DNA of 60,249 nucleotides, from contig CACBFA010000001.1 in assembly GCA_902538525.1 (NCBI GenBank), forward strand, positions 1 through 60,249, read 5' to 3'. The DNA comes from an uncultured Pelagibacteraceae bacterium (lineage in GTDB: Bacteria; Pseudomonadota; Alphaproteobacteria; Pelagibacterales; Pelagibacteraceae). The notes under the pieces were generated by a model. That model saw nothing but the letters and a program-made list of their open reading frames with translations. It did not search any database and was not told the origin of the DNA. Of the stretch, positions 25,936 to 35,487 are shown in pieces (the stretch's first letter is position 1; the number at the start of each line of letters is the position of its first letter). A program made the translations under genes and the position numbers.

Positions 25936-26731
25936 AATGTTATTTGCAAAAATTCTGTTTTATATTTTTATTATTTACTTTGGAGTTTCTCTAATAGTTT
26001 ATTTTTATCAAAGAAAATTATTATACCATCCTGGTGAAAATAATTATTTAGATGAAGGACCTCTATCTCACAAAATCGAAAAAGTAAGTATTCAATCTGA
26101 TAATGATCTAGTTGGATGGTATTACAAAAAAAATAATAACTTTAAAACCTTGCTTTTTTTTCACGGAAATGCTGGAAAATTAGATAATAGAATTTATAAA
26201 CTAAATGAGTTTGCAGATTTAGATTTAAACTATTTAATCTTTGCATATAGAGGCTTTAGTGGAAATAAAGGCAAACCAACTGAAATTGGACTTTATAAAG
26301 ATGCAATTAAAGCCAAAGAATGGCTTAATCAAAACAATATAGAAGATAAAGATATTGTTCTCTATGGAGAATCTCTTGGCACTGCTGTAGCAATAGAGAC
26401 CGCAAGTAACAATTTATTTGCAGGTATAATATTAGAGTCCCCTTTTACATCCATGGAGATTCTGGCGCAAAAATATTACCCATATCTTCCTGCAAAAATT
26501 ATTTTAAAAGATAAATACAAATCTATTGAAAAAATTAACAAAATAAAGTTTCCCATGCATGTGATGCATGGAAAAAAGGATAATATTGTACCATTCTATA
26601 TGGGTGAAGAAATATTTAATAAATATGGTGGTGTTAAGTCAAATTATTTTAATGACAATGACGACCATATGATGGAATTTAATAAAAATTTAATTCAATC
26701 AATCGACAATTTTATAAAAAGTTTAAATTAA
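25919..26731 (+). CDS. Membrane-anchored alpha/beta hydrolase (serine aminopeptidase/BEM46-like)
   Basis: The 270-residue protein has an N-terminal membrane segment (about residues 9-29) and an alpha/beta hydrolase domain: FFHGNAGK (oxyanion region), the nucleophile elbow LYGESLG (Ser152), the acid in HGKKDNIVPF and the His in NDDHMMEF. The BEM46-like group contains hydrolases of unknown substrate anchored to the inner membrane. It overlaps the transporter gene upstream by 17 bases. Confidence 0.78.
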   Translation: MKLKPKMLFAKILFYIFIIYFGVSLIVYFYQRKLLYHPGENNYLDEGPLSHKIEKVSIQSDNDLVGWYYKKNNNFKTLLFFHGNAGKLDNRIYKLNEFADLDLNYLIFAYRGFSGNKGKPTEIGLYKDAIKAKEWLNQNNIEDKDIVLYGESLGTAVAIETASNNLFAGIILESPFTSMEILAQKYYPYLPAKIILKDKYKSIEKINKIKFPMHVMHGKKDNIVPFYMGEEIFNKYGGVKSNYFNDNDDHMMEFNKNLIQSIDNFIKSLN

Positions 26732-26779
26732 GACATAATTTAAACAAATCCACATCACTTTTAAATTCTAATTTTAGAT

Positions 26780-27343
26780 ATGTTTAAATTCCCTTTATTA
26801 CTTTTTTTATTAATATTGCCAACAAAACTTAGCTCAGAAATAAATAATGAGTACTATGATAACAATTATTTTCATATTGGAAAAATGAACTCTTACAATA
26901 GTGAGTTCACTCTATATTTTAAAACACGGAAGAAAGCTATTTTAGCAAAGGGAGAATTTTCTAATTATATTAATGATTTTCCACAGGACTTATACTTATA
27001 TGATAAAAATTTAAATAAAGATTACCCTTTAATTTCATATGACTGGTTTCCAAAAAAAGTTAAAAAAATATCAAAAAAATATAATTACCCACTTTTCCCA
27101 GAGGATTTTGCTTACTATTTATTAAATGACAACAACACTTTAATTTTGATAAGTGCAAAAAAAAATTTTAATGAAAATTTAAAATACGACATAAAAAATA
27201 ATAAGCTAGAAATTGCTAAGACTTCTGGAAAATTAAATTTTATTATCTCTTCTTATGCTGAAAACTGTGGTTATAAATCTCTAAAAAATAATTTTGAGTG
27301 CAATATCTATAAACCTTTAATTTCTAAAAATTTGCTTAATTAA
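26780..27343 (+). CDS. Hypothetical secreted protein
   Basis: The 187-residue protein has a hydrophobic N-terminus that reads as a signal peptide (MFKFPLLLFLLILPTKLSS). The remainder is rich in Asn, Lys, Tyr and Phe, with no motif I recognise. Two cysteines near the C-terminus (ENCGYK and FECNIY) could form one disulfide in the periplasm. The codon pattern matches its neighbours. The stop region overlaps the convergent ftsY gene by 8 bases. Function unknown. Confidence 0.6.
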   Translation: MFKFPLLLFLLILPTKLSSEINNEYYDNNYFHIGKMNSYNSEFTLYFKTRKKAILAKGEFSNYINDFPQDLYLYDKNLNKDYPLISYDWFPKKVKKISKKYNYPLFPEDFAYYLLNDNNTLILISAKKNFNENLKYDIKNNKLEIAKTSGKLNFIISSYAENCGYKSLKNNFECNIYKPLISKNLLN

Positions 27344-28253
27344 CTTGGGTAAAAGCATTTGCAAACTTCTCAGCTTCAAATATTTGTAAGTCATCCTCTT
27401 TTTCTCCAAGTCCGAGACCAACAATAGGTACTTTATATTTCTTTGAAATCGCAATCAATATTCCGCCTTTTGCAGTTCCATCAAGTTTTGTCATTATGAT
27501 GCCTGTAATTGGAAGTAATTTATTAAATTGTTCGAGTTGATTAATTATGTTTTGTCCCGACGTTGCATCTAAAACTAAAATAACCTCGTGAGGTGCTGTT
27601 TCATCACTTTTTTTAATTACATTTCCTATTTTTTTTAATTCATCCATTAAATTCTTTTTATTTTGCAATCTTCCTGCCGTGTCTACTATTACTTGATTTA
27701 TGTTTTGATTTTGAGCTATTTCCATTGCTTTAAAAGCAACTGAAGCCGGATCTGAACCAGGATCTGATTTTACAATTTTAGCATCAACCCTGTTAGCCCA
27801 TTCTTCTAATTGATCAATAGCAGCTGCTCTAAATGTATCGCATGCTGAAAAAAGAACTTTATTATTATTTTGTATAAATATTTTTCCTAATTTTCCAATA
27901 GTAGTTGTCTTACCAACTCCATTAACACCTGAAACTAATATTATATTTGTCTTTTCCTTTTTTAAAAAAAAATCTTTTTTTTCTAGGGGTGTCATTAGTT
28001 CTAAAATATAATTATTAAGTATTTCGAAAACTTCCTTGATTGGATCATTTTTAGGATCAATCTTTTTTTGAGCAATTATAGATTTTATCTCTGATGCTGC
28101 ATCTATGCCCACATCTGAGCCAATCAAGAATTCTTCTATTTTATCAAGAGTTGCATCGTCAATTTCTTTCTTAACTATTATTTCTTTAAGGCCTGATGCT
28201 ATATTGCTTGCACTTCTTTTAAATCCGATTTTAAATTTTTCAAAAATACCCAT
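27336..28253 (-). CDS. ftsY: Signal recognition particle receptor FtsY
   Basis: The 305-residue SRP-type GTPase has a short N-domain followed by the G-domain: P-loop GVNGVGKTTT, DTFRAAA, DTAGRLQNK and TKLDGTAKGG. It docks the Ffh-RNA-ribosome complex at the membrane. The acidic, membrane-binding A-domain of E. coli FtsY is absent; only a short basic amphipathic N-terminus (MGIFEKFKIGFKR) precedes the NG domain, as in other reduced alphaproteobacteria. The start overlaps the dapF stop by one base. Its partner ffh lies 1 kb away on the other strand. Confidence 0.95.
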   Translation of the reverse strand: MGIFEKFKIGFKRSASNIASGLKEIIVKKEIDDATLDKIEEFLIGSDVGIDAASEIKSIIAQKKIDPKNDPIKEVFEILNNYILELMTPLEKKDFFLKKEKTNIILVSGVNGVGKTTTIGKLGKIFIQNNNKVLFSACDTFRAAAIDQLEEWANRVDAKIVKSDPGSDPASVAFKAMEIAQNQNINQVIVDTAGRLQNKKNLMDELKKIGNVIKKSDETAPHEVILVLDATSGQNIINQLEQFNKLLPITGIIMTKLDGTAKGGILIAISKKYKVPIVGLGLGEKEDDLQIFEAEKFANAFTQVN

Positions 28254-29077
28254 TATATTTTGATATTAATCTTTTCAATTTCAGATACAGGACCTCTCAT
28301 TTTTATATTTAATTCATTGTCAATTTGAATATTTAAAATTCCTGTTGAAAATTCTATTTTTGAATTACTGTTTTGTAGTTGATTTAAATTAGCTGCGACT
28401 GCTGTTGCACATGCTGCAGTCCCGCAAGCTTTTGTTAAACCTGCACCCCTCTCCCAAACTTTAATTTTGTAATGTTGATCACTAATTTTCTGAGCTATTG
28501 TGACATTGCATTTCTCAGGGAAAACTTCATGATTTTCTATTAATGGTCCATATTTTTTTAAATTTATTTTTTCTATATCCTCGCAAAAATATATTACATG
28601 AGGGTTACCAACATTCACTGCAATACCACCATTAATTTTATTTCCGTCAATATCAATCATACCAAGTGATAGATTTTTAGTATCAAGATTTTTACTTAAA
28701 GGAATTTTGTTCCACTCTAAATTTGGAGTTCCAATTATTGTTTCAACATCTTTATTATTAAGAACTTTAGATTTTAATATTTTTGAGGATACCGAAATTT
28801 CAATTTCTTTTTTATTTTTTTCAATACTTAGTAAATAAGCAACACATCTAGTTCCATTTCCACATGCATCTGAGCGGCTTCCATCCGAGTTAAAAAAAGC
28901 AACACCAGCATCAGCTTTTTGACTTTTGTTTATGTAGATCAACTGATCGCACCCTATGAAATCTCTGTCACAAATTTTTAAGATTTGGTCATTTGATAAG
29001 TTTAAACTATTTATTCTCTGATCAATAATAACAAAGTCGTTACCTAATCCATCCATTTTAAATGCTTCAAATTCCAT
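28253..29077 (-). CDS. dapF: Diaminopimelate epimerase
   Basis: The 274-residue protein has the two catalytic cysteines in typical settings: DACGNGTRC (Cys72) and KACGTAAC (Cys218). It interconverts LL- and meso-diaminopimelate for lysine and peptidoglycan synthesis in the cytoplasm. The start MEFEAFKMDGLGNDF matches the family N-terminus. It is transcribed away from ffh and coupled to ftsY by a one-base overlap. Confidence 0.95.
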   Translation of the reverse strand: MEFEAFKMDGLGNDFVIIDQRINSLNLSNDQILKICDRDFIGCDQLIYINKSQKADAGVAFFNSDGSRSDACGNGTRCVAYLLSIEKNKKEIEISVSSKILKSKVLNNKDVETIIGTPNLEWNKIPLSKNLDTKNLSLGMIDIDGNKINGGIAVNVGNPHVIYFCEDIEKINLKKYGPLIENHEVFPEKCNVTIAQKISDQHYKIKVWERGAGLTKACGTAACATAVAANLNQLQNSNSKIEFSTGILNIQIDNELNIKMRGPVSEIEKINIKI

Positions 29078-29100
29078 ATAAATAATACTTAACTTATTTA

Positions 29101-29126
29101 TTGACTTTTTGAACCTCTAATATAAT
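29101..29126 (+). promoter_or_regulatory. Candidate promoter for the ffh leader/small RNA
   Basis: TTGACT (29101-29106) and TATAAT (29121-29126) are present but only 14 bases apart. Using TAATTT (29123-29128) as the -10 gives 16 bases. Either would start RNA near 29131-29135, right at the beginning of the GC-rich foldable segment. Confidence 0.5.
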
Positions 29127-29131
29127 TTACG

Positions 29132-29231
29132 CGCACTTCCGCAAAATACAGCAATTTGCGGTGTCTTTGGAAACAAAGAGATCGACACCAGTCAGCGAGG
29201 GTTCGCCCACTGGTGCGATACTTGCTGTGCG
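29132..29231 (+). ncRNA. Candidate structured RNA or leader directly upstream of ffh
   Basis: These 100 bases contain 53 G or C, far above the surrounding AT-rich DNA. They can form CGCAC/GTGCG at the ends (29132-29136 with 29227-29231); a hairpin CCGCAAA/TTTGCGG (29139-29145 with 29155-29161); TGTC/GACA (29162-29165 with 29184-29187) topped by TTTG-GAAA-CAAA (29166-29177); and CACCAGT/ACTGGTG (29186-29192 with 29209-29215) topped by GGG-TTCG-CCC. The loop bases ACAGCAA (29148-29154) also match TTGCTGT (29222-29228), giving a possible pseudoknot or switch. It ends 5 bases before the ffh ATG. The position suggests SRP RNA or an ffh control element, but the conserved domain IV of bacterial 4.5S RNA (CAGG, GGAAG and AGCAGC pieces) is not visible. 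Confidence 0.6.
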
Positions 29232-29236
29232 AAATT

Positions 29237-30595
29237 ATGTTTGAAAATTTAACTAATAAATTTGAAGAAATTTTTTCTTCATTAAAAAAAGCTCCTTCTC
29301 TTGATGAAAAGCAAGTTGACGAGGGTTTAAAAGGTATAAGGTTGGCTTTGTTAGAAGCCGATGTTTCATTAGACGTAGTTAAGGAGTTTATTAGTAGAGT
29401 TAAGCCTAAAGCGCTAGGTCAGGAAATTATAAGATCAACTTCTCCCGGGGATATGGTTGTAAAAATCGTTTATGACGAAATAGTATCTTTTTTAGGTGAT
29501 AAGAATTCTGAAATCTCCCTTAATGCTGTCCCTCCAGTTCCAATCATGTTAGTTGGATTGCAAGGTTCAGGAAAAACCACAACAACCTCAAAATTAGCAA
29601 AATTTTTAGAAAAAAATAATAAGAAAAAAGTAATGATGGCTAGTTTAGACGTTTACAGACCTGCCGCGCAAGAGCAATTGAGAATTTTGGGTGAACAAAA
29701 TAATATTGAAACTTTGCCAATTATAGAGGGCCAGCTTCCAGCTGATATTTGTAGAAGAGCTTTAAGTGCTGCAAATTTAAATGGTTGTGAAGTAGTTTTA
29801 TTTGATACCGCTGGAAGAACACAAATAGATTTTCAAATGATGAATGAAATCAAACAAATTGAAACTATTATTAATCCTGCAGAAACTATACTAGTAGCAG
29901 ATTCTCTAACAGGTCAAGTTGCTGCTAATGTAGCCAAGGAATTTAAAAATACAGTAAATTTGAGCGGTATTATACTTACAAGAGCAGATGGAGATGGAAG
30001 AGGTGGAGCAGCATTGAGTATGAAATATGTTGCTGAAGTACCCATAAAGTTTCTTGGTGTTGGAGAAAAAATTGAGAATTTTGAAGTTTTCCATCCTGAT
30101 CGAATTGCAAATAGAATTTTGGGAATGGGAGATATCGTTTCCTTAGTTGAAAAAGCTTCAGAAGATTTAGATCAAGAAAATTTAAAGAAAACAGAAGAGA
30201 AACTTAAAAAAGGTCAATTCTCGATGGAAGATTATCTTTCTCAATTACGTCAAATGAAAAAGATGGGTGGAATAGAAGGCATAATGTCATTTCTCCCTGG
30301 AGTTTCAAAAATTAAATCACAAATGGACCAATCAGGAATAGATGAAAAAATTATAACTCAAAATGAAGCTGTTATTTTATCAATGACAAAGCAAGAAAGA
30401 GAAAATCCTAAAATTATAAATGGATCAAGAAAAAAAAGAATTGCTAATGGCTCAGGTACAGACATTGCCACTATCAATAAGTTGTTAAAACAATTTAAGA
30501 TGATGTCAGAAATGATGAAAAAAATGTCTAAAGGAAACATGAAAGGAATGGCGGATAAAGGGATCCCGCCTGAACTATTTAATCAATTAAAATAA
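29237..30595 (+). CDS. ffh: Signal recognition particle protein Ffh
   Basis: The 452-residue protein has an N-domain, then a G-domain with P-loop GLQGSGKTTT, DVYRPAAQEQL, DTAGRTQID, TRADGDGRGGAAL, and a methionine-rich C-terminal M-domain (LRQMKKMGG, FKMMSEMMKKMSKGNMKG) that holds signal peptides and SRP RNA. The start was put at 29237 (MFENLTNKFEEIF), the usual Ffh N-terminus. The frame stays open upstream to 29156, but those 27 codons lie in the structured GC-rich segment and have no Ffh character. It starts a long plus-strand gene run and is followed 14 bases later by rpsP. Confidence 0.96.
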   Translation: MFENLTNKFEEIFSSLKKAPSLDEKQVDEGLKGIRLALLEADVSLDVVKEFISRVKPKALGQEIIRSTSPGDMVVKIVYDEIVSFLGDKNSEISLNAVPPVPIMLVGLQGSGKTTTTSKLAKFLEKNNKKKVMMASLDVYRPAAQEQLRILGEQNNIETLPIIEGQLPADICRRALSAANLNGCEVVLFDTAGRTQIDFQMMNEIKQIETIINPAETILVADSLTGQVAANVAKEFKNTVNLSGIILTRADGDGRGGAALSMKYVAEVPIKFLGVGEKIENFEVFHPDRIANRILGMGDIVSLVEKASEDLDQENLKKTEEKLKKGQFSMEDYLSQLRQMKKMGGIEGIMSFLPGVSKIKSQMDQSGIDEKIITQNEAVILSMTKQERENPKIINGSRKKRIANGSGTDIATINKLLKQFKMMSEMMKKMSKGNMKGMADKGIPPELFNQLK

Positions 30596-30609
30596 AGGAG
30601 ATATAAGTA

Positions 30610-31056
30610 ATGTTAAAAATGAGACTATCAATGGGAGGTACTAAAAAAAGGCCAGTATATAAAATTGTTGTGGCTGATAGTAGATTTCCAAGAGACGGAA
30701 GGTTTATAGAAAAATTAGGTTTTTATAATCCGTTATTACCAAAGGATAAAAAGGAAAGAATTGGCTTAGATTCTGAGCGAATTAAATATTGGTTAGGTCA
30801 AGGAGCTCAGCCAACAACAAGAGTTGCAAGGTTATTGGGAGAAAACGATATAATGCCAATGCCTGAAAAAGGAAACAATCCTCAAAAAGCAATTCCTAAA
30901 AAAGATAGAAAAAAAGCTGACGAAGGTGGAGAAGCGAAACCAGAAGGAGATGCATCTAAACCAGCAGAAGCACCTAAGGAAGAAGCTAAGCCAGCAGAAG
31001 CACCTAAGGAAGAAGCTAAACCAGCAGAAGCATCTAAGGAAGAAGAAAAAAAATAA
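30610..31056 (+). CDS. rpsP: 30S ribosomal protein S16 with a repetitive C-terminal tail
   Basis: The core (residues 1 to about 85) is ordinary S16: [35 protein letters not shown], and [12 protein letters not shown]. The protein reaches 148 residues because of a Lys/Glu/Pro/Ala-rich tail containing three near-identical ten-residue repeats ([10 protein letters not shown] type). S16 normally ends near residue 80-90. AAAGGAG at 30594-30600 serves the start at 30610. The stop overlaps trmD by one base (TAATG). No rimM gene lies between rpsP and trmD. Confidence 0.95.
   Translation: MLKMRLSMGGTKKRPVYKIVVADSRFPRDGRFIEKLGFYNPLLPKDKKERIGLDSERIKYWLGQGAQPTTRVARLLGENDIMPMPEKGNNPQKAIPKKDRKKADEGGEAKPEGDASKPAEAPKEEAKPAEAPKEEAKPAEASKEEEKK
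30961..31053 (+). repeat. Three tandem 30-bp units in the rpsP tail
   Basis: Units at 30961-30990 and 30991-31020 are identical except for the last base. A third, diverged unit follows from 31021. Each unit encodes [10 protein letters not shown]. The near identity at DNA level points to recent expansion or ongoing slippage. Confidence 0.9.
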
Positions 31057-31751
31057 TGTTAGAAGCTCGTATATTCACACTCTATCCAGATTTTTTTCCA
31101 GGTTATTTAGGTCAAGGTATTTTTGGTAAAGCACTATCAGAGAATAAATGGAAAATAGATACTGTGGATATAAGAGAGTATGCATTTGATAAACATAAAA
31201 CTGTTGATGACACTCCCTATGGAGGAGGTGAAGGTATGTTAATGAAAGCAGATGTATTAGCAAAATCAATAGATAAGAATGTTAAAGATGGTGAAAAGAT
31301 TATTTATCTAAGTCCGAAGGGTAAGTTGTTCAATCATCAATTAGCAAAACAACTATCTCAAGAAAAAACAATAAATATAATTTGTGGACACTTTGAAGGA
31401 GTTGATGAAAGATTATTAAAAACAAGAAATATTGAGGAAGTAAGTATAGGAGACTTTGTTTTATCTGGAGGTGAAGGAGCTTCATTTGTAATTCTTGATG
31501 CAATTTTAAGATTTATTCCTGGTATTCTTGGCAATACAAATTCAGCTAAAGAAGAAAGTTTTGAAAACGGACTTTTAGAGTATCCTCAATTTACAAAACC
31601 TCAAATATGGGAGGAAAAAAGTGTTCCAGATGTGCTATTATCAGGCGATCACGCCAAAATTAAAGACTGGCGTTTATCTCAATCTGAGGCTATAACACGC
31701 GACCGAAGACCAGATTTGTGGCAATTATATAAAAAGGCTAAAGAGAATTAA
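31056..31751 (+). CDS. trmD: tRNA (guanine37-N1)-methyltransferase TrmD
   Basis: The 231-residue SPOUT methyltransferase has the N-terminal [12 protein letters not shown], the conserved [14 protein letters not shown], the knot segment [14 protein letters not shown], and [12 protein letters not shown]. It methylates G37 of tRNAs reading CNN codons to prevent frameshifting. It is coupled to rpsP by a one-base overlap and followed by rplS after one base, the usual order apart from the absent rimM. Confidence 0.95.
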   Translation: MLEARIFTLYPDFFPGYLGQGIFGKALSENKWKIDTVDIREYAFDKHKTVDDTPYGGGEGMLMKADVLAKSIDKNVKDGEKIIYLSPKGKLFNHQLAKQLSQEKTINIICGHFEGVDERLLKTRNIEEVSIGDFVLSGGEGASFVILDAILRFIPGILGNTNSAKEESFENGLLEYPQFTKPQIWEEKSVPDVLLSGDHAKIKDWRLSQSEAITRDRRPDLWQLYKKAKEN

Positions 31752-31752
31752 A

Positions 31753-32334
31753 ATGAAGACAATTGAAGAAATTAATCAATCTAAAGTAAAAAAAATTATT
31801 TCTGAGAGAAAGCATCCAGAATTTTTCCCAGGGGACATTGTTAAAGTTGGAGTTAGAATAACTGAGGGAAAAAGAGATCGGATTCAATATTTTGAAGGTG
31901 TGTGTATTGCAAAAAAAAATAGAGATATCAATTCTTCTTTTACTGTAAGAAAAATTTCTTTTGGTGAGGGTGTGGAAAGAACATTTGCTTTATATAGTCC
32001 GATTGTAGATACAATTAAAGTTGTAAGGTCAGGAAAAGTTAGAAGAGCCAAGTTATATTATTTAAGAGATAGAACAGGTAAATCTGCAAGAATTGCAGAA
32101 AAAATTAAAAAGAAAATAGGTATAGATGTTGAAACTAAGATTCACGAAGTAACAGAAGAAAATGTTATGCCTGATACAGAACAAAAAACAGCAGATAGCC
32201 AACAAGATTCCAATAAAGATGCTCCAAAAGTAGAAGCAAAAAAACCAGAAGAAAAAAAAGAAACTAAAGAAGAAACCCCATCAGTAGAAAAAAAAACTGA
32301 TGAAAAAAAAGAAAATCCTGAAGTAAAAAAATAA
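31753..32334 (+). CDS. rplS: 50S ribosomal protein L19 with a charged C-terminal extension
   Basis: Residues 1 to about 120 are normal L19 ([54 protein letters not shown]). The protein continues to 193 residues with a low-complexity Lys/Glu/Asp/Pro tail (EEKKETKEE-type text), where L19 usually ends near residue 115-130. S16 in the same operon has a similar tail. It sits one base after trmD and 9 bases before leuC. Confidence 0.95.
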   Translation: MKTIEEINQSKVKKIISERKHPEFFPGDIVKVGVRITEGKRDRIQYFEGVCIAKKNRDINSSFTVRKISFGEGVERTFALYSPIVDTIKVVRSGKVRRAKLYYLRDRTGKSARIAEKIKKKIGIDVETKIHEVTEENVMPDTEQKTADSQQDSNKDAPKVEAKKPEEKKETKEETPSVEKKTDEKKENPEVKK

Positions 32335-32343
32335 TTTTTTACA

Positions 32344-33747
32344 ATGCCTCAAACTATATACGATAAAATATGGAATGATCACCTTGTTCATCAACAAGAG
32401 GATGGGACTTCACTTTTATTTGTTGATAGACATTTAATTCATGAAGTTACTAGTCCACAAGCATTTGAAGGTTTAAGAAATTCTAATAGAAAAGTTAGAC
32501 AACCTTCTTTAACTTTAGCAGTAGCAGATCACAATGTTCCAACAACGGATAGATCAGTACCTATTACTGACAAAGATTCAAAAATACAAATCGAGACACT
32601 AGAAAAAAACTGTGCAGAATTCGGAATAAATCTTTTCGGAATGAACGATAAAAGACAAGGAATAGTTCATATTATTGGTCCAGAACAGGGATTTACACAA
32701 CCAGGAACGATTATTGTTTGTGGTGATAGTCACACTGCTACGCACGGAGCATTTGGTGCATTAGCATTCGGAATTGGAACTTCGGAAGTGGAACATGTCT
32801 TGGCAACACAGACTTTAGTTCAAAAAAAATCAAAAAATTTTAGAATAAACGTTAATGGATCTCTTCCTGTTGGAGTAACATCTAAGGATGTAATATTACA
32901 AATAATTGGAAAAATTGGTACAGCTGGTGGAACTGGCTATGTAATTGAATATGCTGGAAACTTAATTTCGAATTTAAGTGTCGAACAAAGAATGACTATT
33001 TGCAATATGACAATTGAAGGTGGAGCAAGGGCTGGATTAATAGAGCCAGATGAAAAAGTTTTTAATTATTTAAAAGGTAAACCAATGTCTCCAAAGAATT
33101 CAAATTGGGACAAAGCATTAGAATATTGGAGTAAATTAAAGTCTGATGGTGATGCAGTATTTGACAAAGAAATCAGTCTTGAGGGCAAAGATATTAAACC
33201 AATGGTAACTTGGGGAACTTCGCCTCAGGATGTAGTAGATATTGATGGAATTGTTCCTGATCCTGAAAATGAGCTAAATGAAGACAGAAAAAATTCTATT
33301 AATAGATCATTAAAATATATGGGTTTAAAGCCGAAAACTAAAATAAAAGATATTAGAATTGATAAAGTTTTTATTGGAAGTTGCACAAATGGAAGAATCG
33401 AAGATCTAAGAGAAGCTGCGAAAATCTTAAAAGATAAAAAAATTGCTTCTCATGTAAATGCAATGATAGTTCCTGGTTCAGGATTAGTAAAACAACAAGC
33501 AGAGCAAGAAGGTTTAGATGTAATATTTAAAAATTCTGGATTTGAATGGCGTGAGCCAGGTTGTTCAATGTGTTTAGCTATGAATGCAGATAAGTTGAAG
33601 CCAGAAGAAAGATGTGCATCAACATCAAATAGAAATTTCGAAGGAAGACAAGGACGAGGTGGAAGAACTCATTTAGTTAGTCCAGCTATGGCTGCTGCAG
33701 CTGCTATATCTGGAAATTTAGATGATGTTAGAAAATACAATAGTTAA
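32344..33747 (+). CDS. leuC: 3-isopropylmalate dehydratase, large subunit
   Basis: The 467-residue aconitase-family protein has cluster cysteines in [14 protein letters not shown] and [11 protein letters not shown], plus [31 protein letters not shown]. With LeuD it isomerises 2-isopropylmalate in leucine synthesis using a [4Fe-4S] cluster. It directly abuts leuD with no gap. Confidence 0.96.
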   Translation: MPQTIYDKIWNDHLVHQQEDGTSLLFVDRHLIHEVTSPQAFEGLRNSNRKVRQPSLTLAVADHNVPTTDRSVPITDKDSKIQIETLEKNCAEFGINLFGMNDKRQGIVHIIGPEQGFTQPGTIIVCGDSHTATHGAFGALAFGIGTSEVEHVLATQTLVQKKSKNFRINVNGSLPVGVTSKDVILQIIGKIGTAGGTGYVIEYAGNLISNLSVEQRMTICNMTIEGGARAGLIEPDEKVFNYLKGKPMSPKNSNWDKALEYWSKLKSDGDAVFDKEISLEGKDIKPMVTWGTSPQDVVDIDGIVPDPENELNEDRKNSINRSLKYMGLKPKTKIKDIRIDKVFIGSCTNGRIEDLREAAKILKDKKIASHVNAMIVPGSGLVKQQAEQEGLDVIFKNSGFEWREPGCSMCLAMNADKLKPEERCASTSNRNFEGRQGRGGRTHLVSPAMAAAAAISGNLDDVRKYNS

Positions 33748-34353
33748 ATGAACAAATTCTCAACATTAAAAAGTATTCCTGCATATTTGCCAATTGTAAA
33801 TATTGATACAGATATGATTATTCCAAAGCAATTTTTAAAAACAATAAAAAGAACAGGACTTGGAAAAAATTTATTTTATGAAATGAGATATGACGAAAAA
33901 GGTAAAGTAGTAGATGACTTTATCTTAAATAAATCCCCATATGATAATTCTAAGATTCTAATTGCAGGAAATAATTTCGGATGTGGATCATCTAGAGAAC
34001 ATGCGCCATGGGCACTTTTAGACTTTGGTATCACTTGCGTTATAAGCACTAGTTATGCAGATATATTTTATAATAATTGTTTTAAAAATGGAATATTGCC
34101 TATTAAAGTTAATGATGAACAGATAAAAGAACTTTCTGAATATTCTAAGAGACAAGAAGAAATTGCAATAAATTTACCAGATCAAAAAATAATTTTTGGA
34201 AATAAAGAAATCAAATTTGAATTAGATGAATTTAAAAAAAAATGTTTAATTGAGGGACTAGATGATATTGCCCTGTCTTTGGAAAAGTCTAATAAAATAA
34301 TTTCATTTGAAGAAAAATTAAAATCCGCAAAGCCTTGGATATTTAATGATTAA
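33748..34353 (+). CDS. leuD: 3-isopropylmalate dehydratase, small subunit
   Basis: The 201-residue protein has the aconitase swivel domain motifs [27 protein letters not shown] and FKNGILPI. It partners LeuC. It starts on the base after the leuC stop and overlaps leuB by 8 bases, so the three leucine genes form one translational unit. Confidence 0.96.
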   Translation: MNKFSTLKSIPAYLPIVNIDTDMIIPKQFLKTIKRTGLGKNLFYEMRYDEKGKVVDDFILNKSPYDNSKILIAGNNFGCGSSREHAPWALLDFGITCVISTSYADIFYNNCFKNGILPIKVNDEQIKELSEYSKRQEEIAINLPDQKIIFGNKEIKFELDEFKKKCLIEGLDDIALSLEKSNKIISFEEKLKSAKPWIFND

Positions 34354-35455
34354 AGTCAAAAAAAGAAAATTCTTATTATTACCAGGTGATGGTATTGGTC
34401 CCGAAGTTATTGGTGAAGTTAAAAAAATTATAACTTGGTTAAATGTAAATAAATCTCTTGATTTTGATATGGAAGAAGCTTTAGTTGGTGGAGCATCTTA
34501 CGACAAGCACGGAACACCAATTACAGATGAAGTATTTTATAAATCATTAGAATGTGAAGCAGTCATTTTAGGAGCAGTGGGTGGACCAAAATATGATAAT
34601 TTAGATTTTTCCAAAAGACCTGAGAGAGCTCTTCTTAAGCTAAGAAAAGAATTAAAATTATTTGCAAATTTGAGGCCTGCAATTTGTTTTAAACAATTAG
34701 TTGAGGCATCTACGCTAAAACCTGAAATCGTATCAGGTCTGGACATAATGATTGTTAGAGAATTGACAGGTGGTATTTATTTTGGTGAGCCGAGAGGCAT
34801 CAAGCCAATTGATAATGGTGAACGTAAAGGAATAAACACTCATACTTATACCTCATCAGAAATTAAAAGAGTTGCTAGAGTTGCATTTGATTTAGCAAAG
34901 AAGAGAAATAATAAAGTTACTTCCTGTGAAAAATCGAATGTTATGGAAGCAGGTCAATTATGGAAAGAGGAAGTTCAAAATCTTCACGATAAAGAATTTA
35001 AAGATGTTGAGTTAAATCATATGCTTGCAGATAATTGTGCAATGCAACTTTTGAGAAATCCAAAGCAATTTGATGTAATTGTGACAGATAATTTGTTTGG
35101 TGATATGTTGTCAGATGAAGCATCTATGCTGACGGGATCTTTAGGTTTATTACCTTCAGCTTCTCTAGGTGCAAAAAATAAAGATGGTGAAATGAGAGCA
35201 ATGTATGAGCCTGTTCATGGATCTGCTCCAGACATTGCCGGAAAAGGGATAGCAAATCCAATTGCAACTATCTTGAGTTTTGCAATGGCTTTGAGGTACT
35301 CTCTTGACTTAGATAAAGAAGCTGATGACTTAGAAAAAGCAGTGCAAAATGTACTAGATGATGGGTTAAGAACTAAAGATATTATGTCAAAAGGAACAAA
35401 AGAAACTTCAACTTCTGGTATGGGAGATGCGATTATTGCATATTTGCAAAAATAA
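34346..35455 (+). CDS. leuB: 3-isopropylmalate dehydrogenase
   Basis: The 369-residue protein has the N-terminal [25 protein letters not shown], the NAD and Mg region [26 protein letters not shown], and [18 protein letters not shown]. It oxidises and decarboxylates 3-isopropylmalate to 2-oxoisocaproate. It overlaps leuD by 8 bases and is followed by a 32-base gap before dmdC. Confidence 0.96.
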   Translation: MIKVKKRKFLLLPGDGIGPEVIGEVKKIITWLNVNKSLDFDMEEALVGGASYDKHGTPITDEVFYKSLECEAVILGAVGGPKYDNLDFSKRPERALLKLRKELKLFANLRPAICFKQLVEASTLKPEIVSGLDIMIVRELTGGIYFGEPRGIKPIDNGERKGINTHTYTSSEIKRVARVAFDLAKKRNNKVTSCEKSNVMEAGQLWKEEVQNLHDKEFKDVELNHMLADNCAMQLLRNPKQFDVIVTDNLFGDMLSDEASMLTGSLGLLPSASLGAKNKDGEMRAMYEPVHGSAPDIAGKGIANPIATILSFAMALRYSLDLDKEADDLEKAVQNVLDDGLRTKDIMSKGTKETSTSGMGDAIIAYLQK

Positions 35456-35487
35456 AAAAATTAACTTAATTTGATACTATTAAATTT

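Noticed and set aside
29132-29231. Annotating this segment outright as 4.5S (SRP) RNA
   Set aside because: The place and length fit, but the conserved symmetric loop and GGAA tetraloop context of domain IV could not be found, so it is only a structured RNA candidate.
29156-29236. Upstream extension of the ffh reading frame giving a 479-residue product
   Set aside because: The extra 27 codons lie in the GC-rich foldable segment, have no Ffh homology, and the usual Ffh start is at 29237.
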